Below are positions 1 through 9,408 of a stretch of DNA of 64,000 nucleotides, in pieces. Every line of letters starts with the position of its first letter. Positions within the stretch are counted from its first letter, which is position 1. Origin of the DNA: Exiguobacterium sibiricum 7-3 (GTDB lineage Bacteria > Bacillota > Bacilli > Exiguobacteriales > Exiguobacteriaceae); the NCBI RefSeq assembly GCF_000620865.1, contig NZ_KK211190.1, forward strand, positions 1,253,971 to 1,317,970, read 5' to 3'. The notes beneath the pieces were generated by a model, which ran no database searches, had not been told where the DNA came from, and was given only the letters and a program-made list of their open reading frames with translations. Both the position numbers and the translations under genes were made by a program.

Positions 1-743
1 TGTCAGAACCGGTCGTGTTGATTCATGCTTCGAAAGGGATTGAACCTAAAACACACTTGCGGCTGTCGGAATTGATGGAACAAGAAATTGATGCCTCTAA
101 ACGTTCGGCGATTTGTGTTTTGACTGGTCCATCCCATGCGGAAGAAGTTGCTTTGCGGAAGCCAACGACTGTGACAGTTGCTTCAACGGACATGGAAGAG
201 GCAGGACGTGTGCAAGAATTGTTTACGAATGATAACTTCCGTGTCTATTTGAATGCCGATATTATCGGAGCAGAACTGGGCGGAGCTTTTAAGAACATCA
301 TTGCCCTAGCAGCCGGAATGGCGGATGGGTTAGGGTACGGCGATAATGCCAAAGCCGCCTTGATCACCCGTGGTATGGTAGAAATCGCACGACTCGGCAC
401 GTTGTTCGGTGCTAATCCGATGACGTTTACGGGATTGACCGGCATGGGAGATTTGATTGTTACATGTACATCGGTCCACAGCCGGAACTGGCGTGCTGGA
501 AATGCAATTGGCCGGGGGGAAAAACTCGAAACCGTTCTCGAAAACATGGGAATGGTCGTCGAAGGTGTCCGGGCGACGCAAGCCGCTTACGATTTAGCAG
601 AAACAAAACAATGTGAGTTACCAATCACGACAGCGCTTTACCATGTCTTATTTGACGGACATACTCCGGCCGAAGAAGTACAGAAGTTGATGCGCCGTCC
701 GCAGAAAAATGAGATTGAACATCTGTTTACGATGAAAGATTAA
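1..743 (+). CDS. gpsA: Glycerol-3-phosphate dehydrogenase [NAD(P)+], C-terminal part (cut by window start)
   Basis: Makes sn-glycerol 3-phosphate from dihydroxyacetone phosphate for phospholipid synthesis in the cytosol. The reading frame is open from base 3, so the start codon and the N-terminal Rossmann nucleotide-binding motif lie outside the window. Visible family signatures are [10 protein letters not shown] near the edge, the [13 protein letters not shown] stretch carrying the catalytic lysine, and [12 protein letters not shown] further on, where the substrate-binding domain is expected. About 246 residues are present. It is followed after 18 bases by the DUF2768 gene, as in Bacillus. 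Identity is clear; only the first part is missing. Confidence 0.96.
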   Translation, partial: SEPVVLIHASKGIEPKTHLRLSELMEQEIDASKRSAICVLTGPSHAEEVALRKPTTVTVASTDMEEAGRVQELFTNDNFRVYLNADIIGAELGGAFKNIIALAAGMADGLGYGDNAKAALITRGMVEIARLGTLFGANPMTFTGLTGMGDLIVTCTSVHSRNWRAGNAIGRGEKLETVLENMGMVVEGVRATQAAYDLAETKQCELPITTALYHVLFDGHTPAEEVQKLMRRPQKNEIEHLFTMKD

Positions 744-761
744 CGGAGTGGGGTGGAAACC

Positions 762-959
762 TTGAGTCCTGGATTACTAAAAATGTGGATTTCGTTCGCC
801 GGGATTGGTCTGTTTGCCATCAGTGTCTTATTGGTCACGATCAGTCGGACGAAATTATCCGGAGGTTGGCAATTTTTGATGTCGACCATTGCTTTTCTTT
901 GTTTTATCGTCGCATCGATCATCATGGTCTTTATCGTCATGGCAGGTCCGAGCGCATGA
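762..959 (+). CDS. yphE: Small membrane protein of the DUF2768 (YphE) family
   Basis: A 65-residue protein with two hydrophobic segments, roughly residues 8-25 and 37-58, joined by a short basic loop (SRTKLSGG). Its position between gpsA and a YphF-like lipoprotein gene matches B. subtilis yphE. I chose the TTG at 762 (protein MSPGLLKMW...) because the purine-rich GGAGTGGGG at 744-752 sits just before it and the family tends to begin MSP; a GTG at 753 is also open but overlaps that site. Its stop overlaps the next start (ATGA). Function unknown; presumably an inner-membrane accessory. Confidence 0.8.
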   Translation: MSPGLLKMWISFAGIGLFAISVLLVTISRTKLSGGWQFLMSTIAFLCFIVASIIMVFIVMAGPSA

Positions 960-1690
960 AAAAACTTCTAGTTGTCTTCATGCTGATCCCCGTAATGTTG
1001 TTATCCGGCTGTTTATTTCCGGATAGTCAAAAACCGTCGAATCGGGTTCCTTATCCAGAACAGATTCGGACGGTACAAAATGCAGTAGACGCCTATCAAA
1101 AAGATACTGGGGTTTTGCCGATTAAAACACGAGAAGCAAATACGCCATTAATGGAACGCTATCAAATCGAGCTCGGACGTCTGATTCCGCGATATATGAG
1201 TGACCCGCCTCCGAACAGTTTTGAAGGCGGTGGTACATTCATTTATCTACTCGTCGATGTCGAAAAAAAACCGACCGTCAAATTGATGGATTTGCTTGTG
1301 GCGGAAGAACTTCAAAAGCTGCAAGTTCGGATTGATACGTACCGTAAGAAAAATGACAAGTATCCCTTCAAAGGTTCGATTGGAAAAAATCAGTTTACAC
1401 TTGATTATAAGAAGCTGTTTATTAAAGAGGAACCAAAAGTGCCGAGTCCGTATTCGGATGAAAAACTGTCCATCTATGTCGATGGACAAGGTCAGTTGTT
1501 TATCAACTATTTGCCTGAACTCAAAAAAGCGGTCGAAACTGCGAAGAAAAAGCCGAAAGTCGGCCAAGATATTCGGCATTTGCTTTACGATGAGCAACCT
1601 TTTGTTCCTGCATACTCTCAAAGCTACACAATCAACAAAAAAGGCGAACCTGTGTTTTCTGAAGAATCGATCGAAGAATCAGAAAATTAA
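956..1690 (+). CDS. yphF: YphF-like lipoprotein
   Basis: A 244-residue predicted lipoprotein, the length I recall for B. subtilis YphF. The N-terminus has a positively charged start (MKKLL), a hydrophobic core and a lipobox LLSGC around residues 17-21, so the cysteine would be lipidated and the mature protein anchored outside the membrane. The remainder is rich in lysine and acidic residues with no catalytic motif I recognise. The start at 956 overlaps the upstream stop by four bases; an open frame extends back to 785 but lacks a ribosome site and would bury the signal peptide. Function unknown. Confidence 0.85.
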   Translation: MKKLLVVFMLIPVMLLSGCLFPDSQKPSNRVPYPEQIRTVQNAVDAYQKDTGVLPIKTREANTPLMERYQIELGRLIPRYMSDPPPNSFEGGGTFIYLLVDVEKKPTVKLMDLLVAEELQKLQVRIDTYRKKNDKYPFKGSIGKNQFTLDYKKLFIKEEPKVPSPYSDEKLSIYVDGQGQLFINYLPELKKAVETAKKKPKVGQDIRHLLYDEQPFVPAYSQSYTINKKGEPVFSEESIEESEN

Positions 1691-1710
1691 TAGGGATTCT
1701 AACGAAAATG

Positions 1711-1739
1711 TTGTAATATCAACGTTTATAAGGTATGAT
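1711..1739 (+). promoter_or_regulatory. SigA-type promoter of hup
   Basis: TTGTAA (1711-1716), a 17-base spacer, then TATGAT (1734-1739), 37 bases before the HU start codon. The hexamers and spacing fit the vegetative consensus well, and this is the only gap in the gpsA-hup stretch. Confidence 0.8.
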
Positions 1740-1775
1740 TAGCCTCGAAGAAGTGATTGGGAGGGGGTGAACGTA

Positions 1776-2048
1776 ATGAACAAAACTGAACTCATTCAAG
1801 CAGTTGTCGAAAAATCAGGTCTGACTAAAAAAGACGTGACGAAAGTTGTAGAATCAACATTCGAATCGATCACTGAGACACTTCAGTCTGGAGAGAAAGT
1901 CCAATTGATTGGCTTTGGTAACTTCGAAGTCCGTGAACGCGCAGCTCGTAAAGGTCGCAACCCACGTACAAAAGAAGATATCGAAATCCCAGCAAGCAAA
2001 GTACCGGCTTTCAAACCAGGTAAAGCATTGAAAGATGCGGTTAAGTAA
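1776..2048 (+). CDS. hup: DNA-binding protein HU
   Basis: Histone-like nucleoid protein that binds and bends DNA as a dimer. The 90-residue product starts [10 protein letters not shown] and contains the family signature [18 protein letters not shown] around residues 46-63, the beta-arm that grips the minor groove, with the conserved proline in it. I chose ATG 1776, preceded by a strong GGGAGGGGGTGA ribosome site, rather than the GTG at 1767, which lies inside that site. It has its own promoter and terminator, so is probably monocistronic and highly expressed. In B. subtilis spoIVA lies upstream; here it is absent. Confidence 0.97.
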   Translation: MNKTELIQAVVEKSGLTKKDVTKVVESTFESITETLQSGEKVQLIGFGNFEVRERAARKGRNPRTKEDIEIPASKVPAFKPGKALKDAVK

Positions 2049-2060
2049 TTCGGCTACATA

Positions 2061-2094
2061 GTCGTTCGAGGAAATCCTCGGACGGCTTTTTTTG
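2061..2094 (+). terminator. Intrinsic terminator after hup
   Basis: Stem around CGAGG-AAAT-CCTCG, extended outwards by GTCG/GACGGC with a mismatch, followed by a run of seven T. Confidence 0.85.
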
Positions 2095-2190
2095 TGGACA
2101 TTGAGAGACGAGAAAACGGATTGATTATGGTATATTAAAAAAGAAGAAAATCCATCAACGAGATGGCACTGGAGATCGGGGGGTAAAAGC

Positions 2191-2769
2191 ATGAATCATC
2201 AAGAGCTGATCGTGGAAGAAATGGTCACCGCACTCACTACAAAACAAACAACACAACTGGCTCGGCATGTGGATTTCCCTTCCATCAATCGTGAACAAAT
2301 CAGTTGGTTGATCGATGTCGCCCAAAATGAAACGTTGGCTTGGCAATCACTTGTCAAAGGTGTGCACTATGCACAAGTGGCGCTACTGTTACACGAACGT
2401 GTCGGAGAGACCAAAAGAGGTTCGAAAGAACGACAATTGCTGGTTTTGGCGGGAGATTTGTTTTCGAGCTATTTCTTTGAAGAATTGGCGTATCTTCCCC
2501 AAACGGCACTCGTAACACTCGGGCGGACCGTTCAGCATGTGAACGAAGCAAAATGTGCTCTTCATGAGGAAAACTACGATTCAACCGAAGAGTATGTCTT
2601 GCTCTGGTTAAAGGCAGAATTCGGATTGGTTCAAGGATTAGCAACGATTAGCGGAAGAGACTGGTTGACGGAGGACGGACAGCGTTTAATCCGCCAACGG
2701 GCACAAAGCTTACAGGCAAGTGCTCAACAACTATTATTATCACATCTAGAACAGATGGCAGTAGCGTAA
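2191..2769 (+). CDS. hepS: Heptaprenyl diphosphate synthase component 1
   Basis: Small non-catalytic subunit of the two-component heptaprenyl diphosphate synthase that makes the menaquinone-7 side chain. The 192-residue protein is mostly helical, with no DDxxD motif, as expected for component I, and resembles the HEPPP_synt_1 family. Together with menG and hepT downstream it forms the known hepS-menG-hepT order. The start at 2191 has GGGGGTAAAAGC upstream. The mtrA/mtrB genes that separate hup from hepS in B. subtilis are missing here. The weakly conserved sequence makes context the main support. Confidence 0.85.
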   Translation: MNHQELIVEEMVTALTTKQTTQLARHVDFPSINREQISWLIDVAQNETLAWQSLVKGVHYAQVALLLHERVGETKRGSKERQLLVLAGDLFSSYFFEELAYLPQTALVTLGRTVQHVNEAKCALHEENYDSTEEYVLLWLKAEFGLVQGLATISGRDWLTEDGQRLIRQRAQSLQASAQQLLLSHLEQMAVA

Positions 2770-2791
2770 TATCTTCGAAAGGGTGAACTGC

Positions 2792-3499
2792 GTGCAGACA
2801 CAAGAAAAAGAGAAAAAAGTATATGAAGTGTTTCAATCGATTTCAAGTAATTATGATCAAATGAATTCCATTATCAGCTTCCGCCTTCATAAATTGTGGA
2901 GAAAAGAAACGATGCGGCGGATGAATGTGTTTCCAGGCGCGAAGTGTCTCGACTTATGTTGTGGAACCGCCGACTGGACGATTCAACTCGCGAAAGCAGC
3001 CGGTCCGACCGGTGTGATTAAAGGACTTGATTTTTCTGAAAACATGCTGAAAGTCGGCGTGGAAAAAGTTGAAGCGCTTGAAATGAAAAATGTCGAGTTG
3101 ATTCATGGAAACGCGATGGATCTTCCGTTTGGTGATCATTCTTTTGATTATGTGACGATTGGCTTTGGACTCCGAAACGTTCCGGACTACCTGCAAGTCA
3201 TTAAAGAAATGCATCGGGTCTTAAAACCTGGCGGGACGGTCGTTTGTCTCGAGACGAGCCAGCCGACAGCCCCGTTATTTAAAGAAGCCTACTCCCTTTA
3301 TTTCGGAAAAATCATGCCGCAAGTCGGTCGTTTGTTTGCGAAATCCTATGATCAATACAATTGGCTGCAAGAGTCGACCGAAGTCTTTTTAGATCGTGTC
3401 GAGCTGAAGCAACTGTTTGAACAGGCCGGTTTTATGCAAGTTGAAGTAAAAGCATTTGCAGGTGGGGCGGCTGCAATGCACCTCGGAAAGAAGTGGTGA
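2792..3499 (+). CDS. menG: Demethylmenaquinone methyltransferase
   Basis: S-adenosylmethionine-dependent methyltransferase (UbiE/MenG family) that methylates demethylmenaquinone, the last step of menaquinone synthesis. The SAM-binding motif [15 protein letters not shown] lies near residues 47-61, followed by GLDFSENML and the UbiE-type FGLRNVPD signature near residue 130. The 235 residues match the family. GTG 2792 is preferred over the in-frame GTG at 2783 because AAAGGGTG at 2778-2785 is correctly spaced for it and the protein then begins MQTQEK. It sits between the two subunits of the prenyl synthase, so tail synthesis and ring methylation are co-expressed. Confidence 0.96.
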   Translation: MQTQEKEKKVYEVFQSISSNYDQMNSIISFRLHKLWRKETMRRMNVFPGAKCLDLCCGTADWTIQLAKAAGPTGVIKGLDFSENMLKVGVEKVEALEMKNVELIHGNAMDLPFGDHSFDYVTIGFGLRNVPDYLQVIKEMHRVLKPGGTVVCLETSQPTAPLFKEAYSLYFGKIMPQVGRLFAKSYDQYNWLQESTEVFLDRVELKQLFEQAGFMQVEVKAFAGGAAAMHLGKKW

Positions 3500-3500
3500 G

Positions 3501-4463
3501 ATGTCACTGCATTCAATTTATCGAGATGTAACAAAAGAAGTTAATTTAGTGGATCAATTTTTAGTCAGTCATATCGCATCAAACGACCCGACAATCGATG
3601 CGGCCGGACAACAATTGCTTCAAGCAGGCGGCAAACGGATCCGGCCTGCCTTCGTTCTGTTGGCATCAAAATTTGGTCGGGCAGACCGCGATGAACTCGT
3701 GCGTGTCGCAGCCAGTCTTGAACTGGTCCATATGGCCTCGCTTGTTCATGATGATGTGATTGATGATGCCGAATTGCGACGTGGAAAACCAACCGTCATG
3801 CAACACTTTGATGAAGAAGTTGCCCTTTATTCCGGTAATTTTTTATTTGGTGAAGCGGTTAAATTGATTGGTGAAGTCGGGAAACCGGAACTCGTTCAAG
3901 TGATGGTCCATACGATGCGCGAAATTTGTGAGGGTGAAATCGAGCAGATTTACGATCAGTACGACTGGGAACAATCCATCAAACGGTATATCAAGCGGAT
4001 TGAACGCAAAACGGCGATCTTGATTGAAGCCAGCTGTCACCTTGGGGCGATCGTCGCGAACTGTTCACCGGAAGATACAAAGGCATTACGACAATTTGGG
4101 CGTGACATTGGTCTAGCTTTCCAAATTGCAGATGATTTGCTTGATTTTACAGCCAAGCGGACGGAACTCGGAAAACCTGTTGCAGAAGATTTACGGCATG
4201 GCCATAAAACTCTGCCAGTATTTTATGCTTCAGAAGATCAAGATTTCTTTCAAGAGTTGCAAAAGATCCGTTCGATGCCGAGTCATGAAGAGGTCGCTCC
4301 GTTACTAGACCGGTTGCAGCAATCAGATGCTTTGGAGCGAACGCAACAAACGGTCGATTTATATATTCGACGGGCCATTCTCCGCTTGAATCATCTGCCG
4401 AAATCGTCCGCAAAACGTTCTTTGGAAGAGGTCGCCCGATATGTTGGGAAACGTAAAGGTTGA
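3501..4463 (+). CDS. hepT: Heptaprenyl diphosphate synthase component 2
   Basis: Catalytic subunit of heptaprenyl diphosphate synthase, condensing isopentenyl units onto farnesyl diphosphate for menaquinone-7. It has the two aspartate-rich Mg2+-binding motifs of trans-prenyltransferases: LVHDDVIDDAELRRGKPT in the first third and QIADDLLDF in the second half, plus the GGKRIRP pyrophosphate-binding motif near the N-terminus. At 320 residues it is full length. ATG 3501 directly follows the menG stop, with AGTGGTGAG as ribosome site overlapping that stop, so translation is probably coupled. A longer frame from 3456 is an overlap artefact. Confidence 0.96.
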   Translation: MSLHSIYRDVTKEVNLVDQFLVSHIASNDPTIDAAGQQLLQAGGKRIRPAFVLLASKFGRADRDELVRVAASLELVHMASLVHDDVIDDAELRRGKPTVMQHFDEEVALYSGNFLFGEAVKLIGEVGKPELVQVMVHTMREICEGEIEQIYDQYDWEQSIKRYIKRIERKTAILIEASCHLGAIVANCSPEDTKALRQFGRDIGLAFQIADDLLDFTAKRTELGKPVAEDLRHGHKTLPVFYASEDQDFFQELQKIRSMPSHEEVAPLLDRLQQSDALERTQQTVDLYIRRAILRLNHLPKSSAKRSLEEVARYVGKRKG

Positions 4464-4515
4464 AAAAATGTAAAAAATTTCTTGCCGCTTGTCCATTTAC
4501 GCAGTAAACTTACTA

Positions 4516-4529
4516 TGTAAGCGCTTTTT
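4516..4529. promoter_or_regulatory. cre-like operator in the ndk promoter
   Basis: TGTAAGCGCTTTTT matches the CcpA cre consensus TGWAANCGNTNWCA at 12 of 14 positions with the perfect AAGCGCTT core. It lies directly downstream of a plausible -10 (TACTAT, 4511-4516, with TTGTCC 16 bases upstream) and 28 bases before the ndk start, a position expected to block initiation. Inference from sequence only. Confidence 0.5.
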
Positions 4530-4557
4530 TATCTGTATTTCATAGGGGGAACTAGTA

Positions 4558-4974
4558 ATGGAGCAAACATTTTTAATGGTAAAACCGGATGGCGTTGAAC
4601 GAGGTTTGATTGGGGAAATCATCGCTCGTATCGAACGTAAGGGATTCGTAATTCGTGAAATGAAAATGATGCAAGCATCTGAAGAATTGGCACAAGCTCA
4701 TTACGCGGAACACGCAGAAAAACCATTTTTCGGAGAGTTGGTCACTTTCTTGACATCTGGTCCAGTCGTCGCGCTTCGTGTTGAAGGCGAAGATGTCGTC
4801 ACAGTTTCACGGATGATGATCGGTAAAACGAAACCGACAGAAGCACTTCCAGGAACGATTCGGGGTGATTTCGCGAACACGATGAGTGAGAATGTCATTC
4901 ATGGTTCAGACAGTGTTGAAAGTGCCGAGCGTGAACTCGGTCTTTGGTTTCAAGGACAACCATTAAACGTATGA
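4558..4974 (+). CDS. ndk: Nucleoside diphosphate kinase
   Basis: Transfers the gamma phosphate from ATP to (d)NDPs through a phosphohistidine. The 138-residue product begins [16 protein letters not shown], and the active-site signature [15 protein letters not shown] carries the catalytic histidine near residue 115. A strong GGGGG ribosome site precedes ATG 4558. It has its own leader and terminator, standing between the menaquinone genes and cheR as in Bacillus. A cre-like site overlaps its probable promoter, suggesting carbon control. Confidence 0.97.
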   Translation: MEQTFLMVKPDGVERGLIGEIIARIERKGFVIREMKMMQASEELAQAHYAEHAEKPFFGELVTFLTSGPVVALRVEGEDVVTVSRMMIGKTKPTEALPGTIRGDFANTMSENVIHGSDSVESAERELGLWFQGQPLNV

Positions 4975-4981
4975 TGGCGGC

Positions 4982-5018
4982 AAGACGATTGAGCAACTGC
5001 TCGATCGTCTTTTTTTGT
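4982..5018 (+). terminator. Intrinsic terminator after ndk
   Basis: Arms AAGACGAT-TGAGC and GCTC-GATCGTCTT around an AACT loop, followed by seven T. Confidence 0.88.
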
Positions 5019-5021
5019 TTT

Positions 5022-5050
5022 TTGGAAAGGAAATAGCTTTATGCTAAGAT
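5022..5050 (+). promoter_or_regulatory. SigA-type promoter of cheR
   Basis: TTGGAA (5022-5027), 17-base spacer, TAAGAT (5045-5050). It starts directly after the ndk terminator and would give a 5' leader of about 58 bases carrying a small hairpin at 5064-5086. Confidence 0.6.
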
Positions 5051-5114
5051 AGAAAATAAGACAGGGAGTGCCTTGAAAGCAATCCCGTAAGAGAGAGGAT
5101 TTGTGAGGTGGACT

Positions 5115-5888
5115 ATGCAGGATTATGAGCTTTTCATCCAACGTTTCTTAAAAAAATCAGGAATTGATTTAGGACAATATAAAGAAGCCCAGATGAAGCG
5201 GCGATTGACAGCGCTACGCGATAAAAAAGGATACAGTACATTTGCTTCTTATATGCAGGCGATGGAAAAAAGTGCGACATTGTATGAAGAATTTTTGGAT
5301 CGCATGACCATTAACGTCAGTGAGTTTTTCCGGAATCCGATTCGGTGGCAACAACTCGAACAGGACATCTTGCCGGTTTTGCAAGCCCGTGCTCATGGAC
5401 GGATCCGGACATGGAGTGCCGCCTGTTCGACAGGGGAGGAACCGTATTCGTTAGCGATGATCTTAAACGAAAAGATGGATCCTGCACAATTTACGATTCA
5501 AGCAACGGACTTGGATGACCTGGTCCTGGAAAAGGCCAAACAAGGCCGTTACGGGGCATCTGCTTTAAATGAAGTGGAGGAAGCGCGAAAAAAACGCTAT
5601 TTCATCGAGCAAGAACAACAGTTTGAAGTCGTTCCTGAAATCAGACGTCTCGTCCGGTTCAGTAAACATAATTTGTTGGGTGACCGATATGATACAGGAT
5701 TTGATTTGATCATTTGTCGGAACGTCTTGATTTATTTTACAGAGGAAGCCAAGGCGCATGTCTACCGGTCGTTCGTCGAAGCCTTAAAACCGGGCGGTAT
5801 TTTGTTTGTGGGTGGGACAGAACAGATTTTTCAACCGGAACGGTTCGGTCTGAAGATGAAGCAAAGCTTTTTTTACGAAAAAATCTAA
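5115..5888 (+). CDS. cheR: Chemotaxis protein methyltransferase CheR
   Basis: Methylates glutamates of chemoreceptors using SAM, for sensory adaptation. The 257 residues comprise an N-terminal helical CheR_N domain (about 1-75) and a SAM-binding domain with the SAACSTGEEPYSLAM motif near residue 100 and DLIICRNVLIYF near residue 200. ATG 5115 is chosen because GAGGTG lies 4-9 bases upstream; a GTG at 5103 is in frame but inside that site. As in B. subtilis, this lone chemotaxis gene sits between ndk and aroC, away from other motility genes, and has its own promoter. Confidence 0.94.
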   Translation: MQDYELFIQRFLKKSGIDLGQYKEAQMKRRLTALRDKKGYSTFASYMQAMEKSATLYEEFLDRMTINVSEFFRNPIRWQQLEQDILPVLQARAHGRIRTWSAACSTGEEPYSLAMILNEKMDPAQFTIQATDLDDLVLEKAKQGRYGASALNEVEEARKKRYFIEQEQQFEVVPEIRRLVRFSKHNLLGDRYDTGFDLIICRNVLIYFTEEAKAHVYRSFVEALKPGGILFVGGTEQIFQPERFGLKMKQSFFYEKI

Positions 5889-5910
5889 GGTAAGAGGGGG
5901 ATGAGGCAAC

Positions 5911-7065
5911 ATGCGTTATATGACAGCAGGTGAATCACACGGTAAAGGATTATCGGTTATCATCGAAGGAATCCCTTCTGGTCTTATCATTGATTTTGAC
6001 AAAGTACAACGTGAGATGACGCGCCGTCAAGGTGGCTATGGTCGTGGACGGAGAATGCAGATCGAACAGGACGCGGTAGATGTCCGTGGAGGAATTCGAC
6101 ATGGCTATACGACGGGGGCACCCATCAGCCTGTTCATTGAAAATAAAGATCATACACACTGGACACAAGTCATGCAGGCAGAACCTTTGCAAGAAGAGCT
6201 GGAACGGCCGCGCACGCTAACCCGTCCCCGACCGGGACATGCGGATTTAGTCGGCGGATTGAAGTACGGGCACCGGGATTTACGGGATGTCCTCGAACGT
6301 TCGTCTGCCCGGGAAACGGCGGCACGTGTTGCTGTTGGCGCCATTGCCAGACAACTATTGAGCCAGCTGGACATTGATTTATTTTCTCATGTCCGTTCAA
6401 TCGGTGGCATCGATGCAGATGTCATCAATCCACTGGAATACCGTGACGTGATTGAGACATCTCCTGTCCGCTGTGCCGATGAAGCGGCAGCTGAGCGGAT
6501 GATGGCAGCGATTGATCAAGCCAAAAAAGACGGAGATACGTTAGGCGGGGAAGTCGAAGTGGTCGTGACGGGTGTCATGCCGGGAATCGGCTCCTTTACG
6601 CAAAACGAAACGAAACTCGACAGTCGCATCGCCCGCGCTGTCATCAGTGTCAATGCGATGAAAGCAGTTGGATTCGGAGACGGATTTGAGCTGGCTCGAC
6701 GAAAAGGCAGTACGGTGCAAGATGAAATTCTGCATGACGAGACCGGTTACTTCCGCAAAACGAATCATCTTGGAGGAATCGAAGGGGGTATGTCGACCGG
6801 GATGCCGATTCGGGTCCAAGTAGCGATGAAACCGATTCCGACCCTGTATCGTCCCCTGCAGTCGGTGGATATTGAAACAAAAGAACCTTTTGTTGCCCAA
6901 ATTGAACGAAGCGACGCATGTGCCGTTCCGGCTGCTGCGGTCGTACTGGAAGCCGTTGTAGCAGTTGAGATTGCGGCAGCTGTTCTTGAAATGTTTGGTA
7001 CATCGACGCTTGACCGTCTCAAGCAGGCTGTTACAGACTACCGGGAGGAGGTGCGTCTCTTTTGA
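5911..7065 (+). CDS. aroC: Chorismate synthase
   Basis: Converts 5-enolpyruvylshikimate 3-phosphate to chorismate with reduced FMN; called aroF in B. subtilis. The 384-residue protein begins [15 protein letters not shown] and carries the family signatures [30 protein letters not shown] and [13 protein letters not shown]. It is first in a compact aroC-aroB-aroA run: its stop overlaps the TTG start of aroB by three bases. A GAGGGGGATGAGG ribosome site precedes the ATG. Confidence 0.97.
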   Translation: MRYMTAGESHGKGLSVIIEGIPSGLIIDFDKVQREMTRRQGGYGRGRRMQIEQDAVDVRGGIRHGYTTGAPISLFIENKDHTHWTQVMQAEPLQEELERPRTLTRPRPGHADLVGGLKYGHRDLRDVLERSSARETAARVAVGAIARQLLSQLDIDLFSHVRSIGGIDADVINPLEYRDVIETSPVRCADEAAAERMMAAIDQAKKDGDTLGGEVEVVVTGVMPGIGSFTQNETKLDSRIARAVISVNAMKAVGFGDGFELARRKGSTVQDEILHDETGYFRKTNHLGGIEGGMSTGMPIRVQVAMKPIPTLYRPLQSVDIETKEPFVAQIERSDACAVPAAAVVLEAVVAVEIAAAVLEMFGTSTLDRLKQAVTDYREEVRLF

Positions 7066-8120
7066 CGCACCTGACCATCCAGGCGAGCCGTCCTTATTCG
7101 GTTTATGTTGAAGCAGAGGCCATCCTTCACATTCGTGAAATCAAACAAGCGCAAGAAGCGGATCAGTTCTGGATCATTACAGATCAAACCGTAGCGGATT
7201 TGCACATGGTGTCGATTCGTCGTCAACTCGAGATCTGTTTTCCGGTGACACCCCAATGTGTCAGTACCGTCGAGCCTGGAGAAGGCAGCAAATCATTATC
7301 CGTCTATCAACGGTTACTGGAAGAGGGAATTGAGCAGGGGGCAACCCGTAAGACGATGATTCTTGCAGTCGGAGGCGGCATGATTGGTGACTTGGCCGGA
7401 TTCGTTGCGGCGACTTTCCTGCGTGGTGTTCCGTTCATCCAAATTCCAACGACGCTGCTTGCTCATGATTCGAGTGTCGGAGGAAAGGTTGGATTAAACT
7501 TACGTTGGGGTAAGAACTTAGTAGGTGCTTTTTATCAGCCGTCTGCCGTGCTATATGATCCCGCCTTTTTACAGACGTTGCCTGACCGCGAATGGAGAAG
7601 CGGTTTTTTTGAATTATTGAAGCATGGATTATTGGCGCGTCCGACATTCGCAGAAGACTTGATCGGATTTGGATTGGCAGACATCAAACAGTTGCCGCTG
7701 GCAGACTGGATTTCAGCCGGGATTAAAGTGAAACAACACATCGTCGAGCAGGATGAACGTGAGGCGGGCATCCGGGCCTTTTTAAATTATGGCCATACGT
7801 TTGGCCATGCGGTCGAATATGCGAGTGTGGATCTTTCCCACGGAGAAGCGGTCGGAATTGGATTGGTTTTTGTATCGTTACTCGAAGGAAATGAACGTCA
7901 AGCCCGTCAATTGGTGGAGCTGATCAAAAGACTCGGTGTCGTGTTACCGGAACGTCAACCGTTTGAAAGATACTTGGAGTTGATGAAACGGGATAAAAAA
8001 AATGATGCGTCGATTCGATTTGTCTTACAAGGTCAAGACGGATTTGGCTTAGAAGCAATCAATCGGGAACGTCTAGAAGACGCATATGATCAAACAGTGA
8101 GGTGTTTACAGTGGGCTTAA
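7062..8120 (+). CDS. aroB: 3-Dehydroquinate synthase
   Basis: Second shikimate-pathway enzyme: DAHP to 3-dehydroquinate with NAD+ and a divalent metal. The 352 residues include the NAD-binding [19 protein letters not shown] and [18 protein letters not shown] motifs and metal-ligand regions ending in [11 protein letters not shown]. The start is a TTG overlapping the aroC stop (TTGA) with GGGAGGAGGTG nine bases upstream; no ATG is available nearby. Its 3' end overlaps aroA by ten bases, so the three aro genes are probably translationally coupled. Confidence 0.97.
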   Translation: MTHLTIQASRPYSVYVEAEAILHIREIKQAQEADQFWIITDQTVADLHMVSIRRQLEICFPVTPQCVSTVEPGEGSKSLSVYQRLLEEGIEQGATRKTMILAVGGGMIGDLAGFVAATFLRGVPFIQIPTTLLAHDSSVGGKVGLNLRWGKNLVGAFYQPSAVLYDPAFLQTLPDREWRSGFFELLKHGLLARPTFAEDLIGFGLADIKQLPLADWISAGIKVKQHIVEQDEREAGIRAFLNYGHTFGHAVEYASVDLSHGEAVGIGLVFVSLLEGNERQARQLVELIKRLGVVLPERQPFERYLELMKRDKKNDASIRFVLQGQDGFGLEAINRERLEDAYDQTVRCLQWA

Positions 8121-9364
8121 GAGGGACAGTACGCGTACCAGGAGACAAATCAATGACCCATCGTGCGTTTTTGATGGGCGGAATCGCTGAGGGGACGACA
8201 GTGATCTCGAACGCCTTGCTAGGGGCAGACTGCCTGGCATCGCTTGCAGCAGTCGAGGCACTTGGGGCGAACATTCACCGGACGGAACAAGACATCCGGA
8301 TTACCGGTACTGCTTCTCTGAATGCGGCAACGATCGATTGCGGCAATTCGGGAACGACGATTCGTTTGTTGAGTGGTATTTTGGCCGGTGGACAGGAAAC
8401 ATACACTTTGACAGGAGATGCGTCGCTGCAGCGACGGCCGATGGACCGGGTGACTGTCCCGCTTGCGACACTTGGAGCGGACATTGAGGGGACGTATGCG
8501 CCGTTGACGATCCATGGTCAACCGCTTGTTGGCACGACCTATACATTGCCGGTGGCGAGCGCTCAAGTCAAAAGTGCAGTGTTGTTGGCCGGATTGTTTG
8601 CAACAGGAGAGACGACAGTCATCGAACCGATTTTGTCGCGGGACCATACAGAGCGGATGTTGCCGAAATTCGGAGCGGATCTTACCATCCAAGAACAGGA
8701 GCAAGGACGCCGGATTCGTCTGCAAGGACCGGTCCGACTAAAGGCGACGACGATCGATATTCCGGGTGATCCTTCTTCTGCGGCCTTTTGGTGGGCGGCA
8801 GCGGCTTTAGGGAACGACAGCCAAATCACTACGGAACACGTGTTAATGAATCCGACCCGGACCGGATTTTTGCAAGTGTTACGCCAAATGGGGGCCAGTG
8901 TCGAAATTACGAACCGCCGTGAAATGGCGGGAGAAGAGACAGCGGACGTAACCCTGACGACGACTCACTTACAGGCAGTGGCAATCGAAGGAGAGCAAAT
9001 TCCTTCATTGATTGACGAAATCCCGTTGCTTGCCTTGCTTGCGACGCAAGCAGAGGGACGGACAGTCATCCGGGATGCGGCAGAACTGCGTGTTAAGGAG
9101 ACCGATCGGATTGAGACGGTCGTATCGACTCTTCAAAAAATCGGGGCGAAGATTGAGGCGACTGAAGACGGTATGATCATTGATGGACCGACACCTCTTG
9201 TGGGGGCGACGGTCGACAGTGCGGGGGACCATCGTCTGGCGATGATGTTGACGATTGCCTCGACATTACAACCGGAAATCCAAGTCCTTGGGGATGAAGT
9301 AGTTGAAGTCAGCTACCCGACGTTTTATGATGATTTAAAGACACTGCAACAAACGAATCCCTGA
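8111..9364 (+). CDS. aroA: 3-Phosphoshikimate 1-carboxyvinyltransferase (EPSP synthase)
   Basis: Adds enolpyruvate to shikimate 3-phosphate; called aroE in B. subtilis. The 417-residue protein shows [15 protein letters not shown] at the N-terminus, [12 protein letters not shown] near residue 80, [17 protein letters not shown], and the C-terminal RVKETDRIE and GDHRLAMM signatures. The GNSGTTIR form resembles the Gram-positive class II enzymes. GTG 8111 is preferred to the GTG at 8102 because GAGGTG at 8099-8104 then has normal spacing. In B. subtilis the trp, hisC and tyrA genes lie between aroB and this gene; here they are directly joined. Confidence 0.96.
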   Translation: MGLRGTVRVPGDKSMTHRAFLMGGIAEGTTVISNALLGADCLASLAAVEALGANIHRTEQDIRITGTASLNAATIDCGNSGTTIRLLSGILAGGQETYTLTGDASLQRRPMDRVTVPLATLGADIEGTYAPLTIHGQPLVGTTYTLPVASAQVKSAVLLAGLFATGETTVIEPILSRDHTERMLPKFGADLTIQEQEQGRRIRLQGPVRLKATTIDIPGDPSSAAFWWAAAALGNDSQITTEHVLMNPTRTGFLQVLRQMGASVEITNRREMAGEETADVTLTTTHLQAVAIEGEQIPSLIDEIPLLALLATQAEGRTVIRDAAELRVKETDRIETVVSTLQKIGAKIEATEDGMIIDGPTPLVGATVDSAGDHRLAMMLTIASTLQPEIQVLGDEVVEVSYPTFYDDLKTLQQTNP

Positions 9365-9408
9365 AAAAGATTTCGAACAGTGAAATAGAGGAAAGTGAGG
9401 CGTTTGCC

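Noticed and set aside
785-955. Upstream extension of the YphF-like frame
   Set aside because: It would overlap most of the DUF2768 gene and remove the signal peptide from the N-terminus.
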